Of a stretch of 64,000 bases of DNA, positions 63,525-64,000 are shown in pieces. The notes below the pieces were generated by a model. That model ran no database searches and was not told where the DNA came from. It was given only the letters and a program-made list of their open reading frames with translations. The stretch covers positions 1 to 64,000 of the forward strand of contig DAOQAK010000014.1 of NCBI GenBank assembly GCA_035353855.1, in the 5' to 3' direction. Position 1 is the first letter of the stretch, and each line of letters begins with the position of its first letter. The DNA is from Bacteroidales bacterium. Its GTDB lineage: Bacteria > Bacteroidota > Bacteroidia > Bacteroidales > CG2-30-32-10. Both the position numbers and the translations under genes were made by a program.

Positions 63525-64000
63525 TTATTTAATTATTGTTACTTTAAAAGTGTCATATGCAGGGTCTTGAGCAGTATTATTGTTATAATTATTAAATCTT
63601 ACAGTTACAGTATTTGCTGCAGATACCCATGCAGTATAACAGGTATTAGCAATTGCTGCAGAATTAGGAACACCAATAGCTACAACATCTCCTACAGTTG
63701 CACCTGTAACTGTTATAGTTAAATCAGATGATGATAGTTTGTCAGTTTTCGGAAAATCCAATGCAGCAGAAGCTGATAATAATAATGGTGTTGATACAAA
63801 ATTAGTTCCGTCAGATACCAGAAGGTTGCCTTTAGTACCAGCTGTTGCAGGATAAGTAGCAGTACTCCAAGTAGGAGAGCTTGCGCCTGCTGATTGTAAT
63901 ATTTGTCCAGTAGAACCTGCTGCTGAAAAGTTATAAGCAGATCCATTACCATATGCAATACCTCCATTTGTTGGATTAGCTGTAGAGTTAGTTCCTCCAT
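63525..64000 (-). CDS. Fibre-like repetitive surface protein, 5' part outside the window
   Basis: The frame is open from the window edge (first full codon at 63998) to the stop at 63525, giving about 158 residues. It reads GGTNSTANPTNGGIAYGNG, then STGQILQSAGASSPTWSTA, LSASAALDFPKTD and a final beta domain ending DTFKVTIIK. The Gly/Ser/Thr/Asn-rich text and the STGQILQSxGASxPTW unit are typical of long beta-strand fibre or tail-like proteins in Bacteroidota. Another frame open across 63719-64000 is out of register and is not the gene. It is upstream in the same operon as the T9SS cargo, DUF4402 and usher-like genes. Confidence 0.75.
   Translation of the reverse strand, partial: GGTNSTANPTNGGIAYGNGSAYNFSAAGSTGQILQSAGASSPTWSTATYPATAGTKGNLLVSDGTNFVSTPLLLSASAALDFPKTDKLSSSDLTITVTGATVGDVVAIGVPNSAAIANTCYTAWVSAANTVTVRFNNYNNNTAQDPAYDTFKVTIIK

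Noticed and set aside
63719..64000. A 93-codon minus-strand frame at the window edge (Leu/Gln-rich)
   Set aside because: It is out of register with the fibre-like protein, whose frame is open over the same bases and gives typical STGQILQSxGAS repeats.

Overview
The window is AT-rich chromosomal DNA from a member of the Bacteroidota, possibly an uncultured Bacteroidales-like organism; I cannot place it more precisely. The evidence is concordant. There are three type IX secretion (T9SS) C-terminal sorting domains, a DUF4249/TonB-receptor pair, a second TonB receptor with an N-terminal carboxypeptidase-like domain, and a TPR/PD40/OmpA outer membrane lipoprotein. Several genes carry the Bacteroidota housekeeping -7 box TAnnTTTG, and the typical short palindromic intergenic repeats are present. 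No prophage, integron, CRISPR array or rRNA is visible; one tRNA-Met(CAT) is present.

Layout. 1-8443: an isochorismatase-like gene remnant, a small exported protein, a stand-alone SecD-head-like protein, a macro-domain hydrolase, a class V aminotransferase, a START-like protein, an isoprenylcysteine-methyltransferase-like membrane protein, an EamA permease and a fused O-acyl/N-acyltransferase (OlsF/glycine-lipid type). 8600-17723 (minus strand): a frameshifted two-module protein with two small partners, an outer-membrane operon (barrel, DUF4249 lipoprotein, TonB receptor), a PAS-LuxR regulator and an M19 dipeptidase. 17992-22640: 216-bp tandem repeats, an LTA-synthase-like phosphotransferase and the bifunctional histidine-degradation enzyme FtcD. 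22875-28030: T9SS cargo, a TonB receptor and a PepSY-like lipoprotein.

28300-34922 is the most interesting part. An ECF sigma factor, a TPR-bearing anti-sigma factor and a TPR-CHAT protease-like protein sit beside a short LKGG-leader, proline-rich peptide gene. A second, degenerate copy of that peptide, a pseudo-receiver protein and a LytTR regulator follow. Three sites, upstream of the sigma gene, the first peptide, and the second peptide/receiver genes, share GGGTAACCTTTT, exactly 10 variable bases, then GG(A/T)ATTAATAC. This looks like the sigma factor's own promoter. The CHAT gene instead has a housekeeping-type -7 box. It carries an in-frame TGA just after its catalytic Cys, cutting off the end of the CHAT fold and a C-terminal membrane segment.

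35179-42305 is an accessory block: unknown proteins, an amidohydrolase, a lipoprotein DNA/RNA nuclease, a papain-like protease without prodomain, and an N-acetylmuramoyl-L-alanine amidase without signal peptide. 42408-57504 is mostly core: typA, an MFS permease, a geranylgeranyl-reductase-like flavoprotein, ffh, an ORF6N protein, a MITE-like element with perfect 18-bp inverted ends, folD, queE, a PorE-like lipoprotein, tandem rhomboids, mutL and a PflX-like radical SAM protein. 57526-64000 (minus strand) is a surface operon: a repetitive fibre-like protein (cut by the window edge), a T9SS cargo, a DUF4402 protein and a 1226-residue usher-like protein ending in a SPOR-like region.
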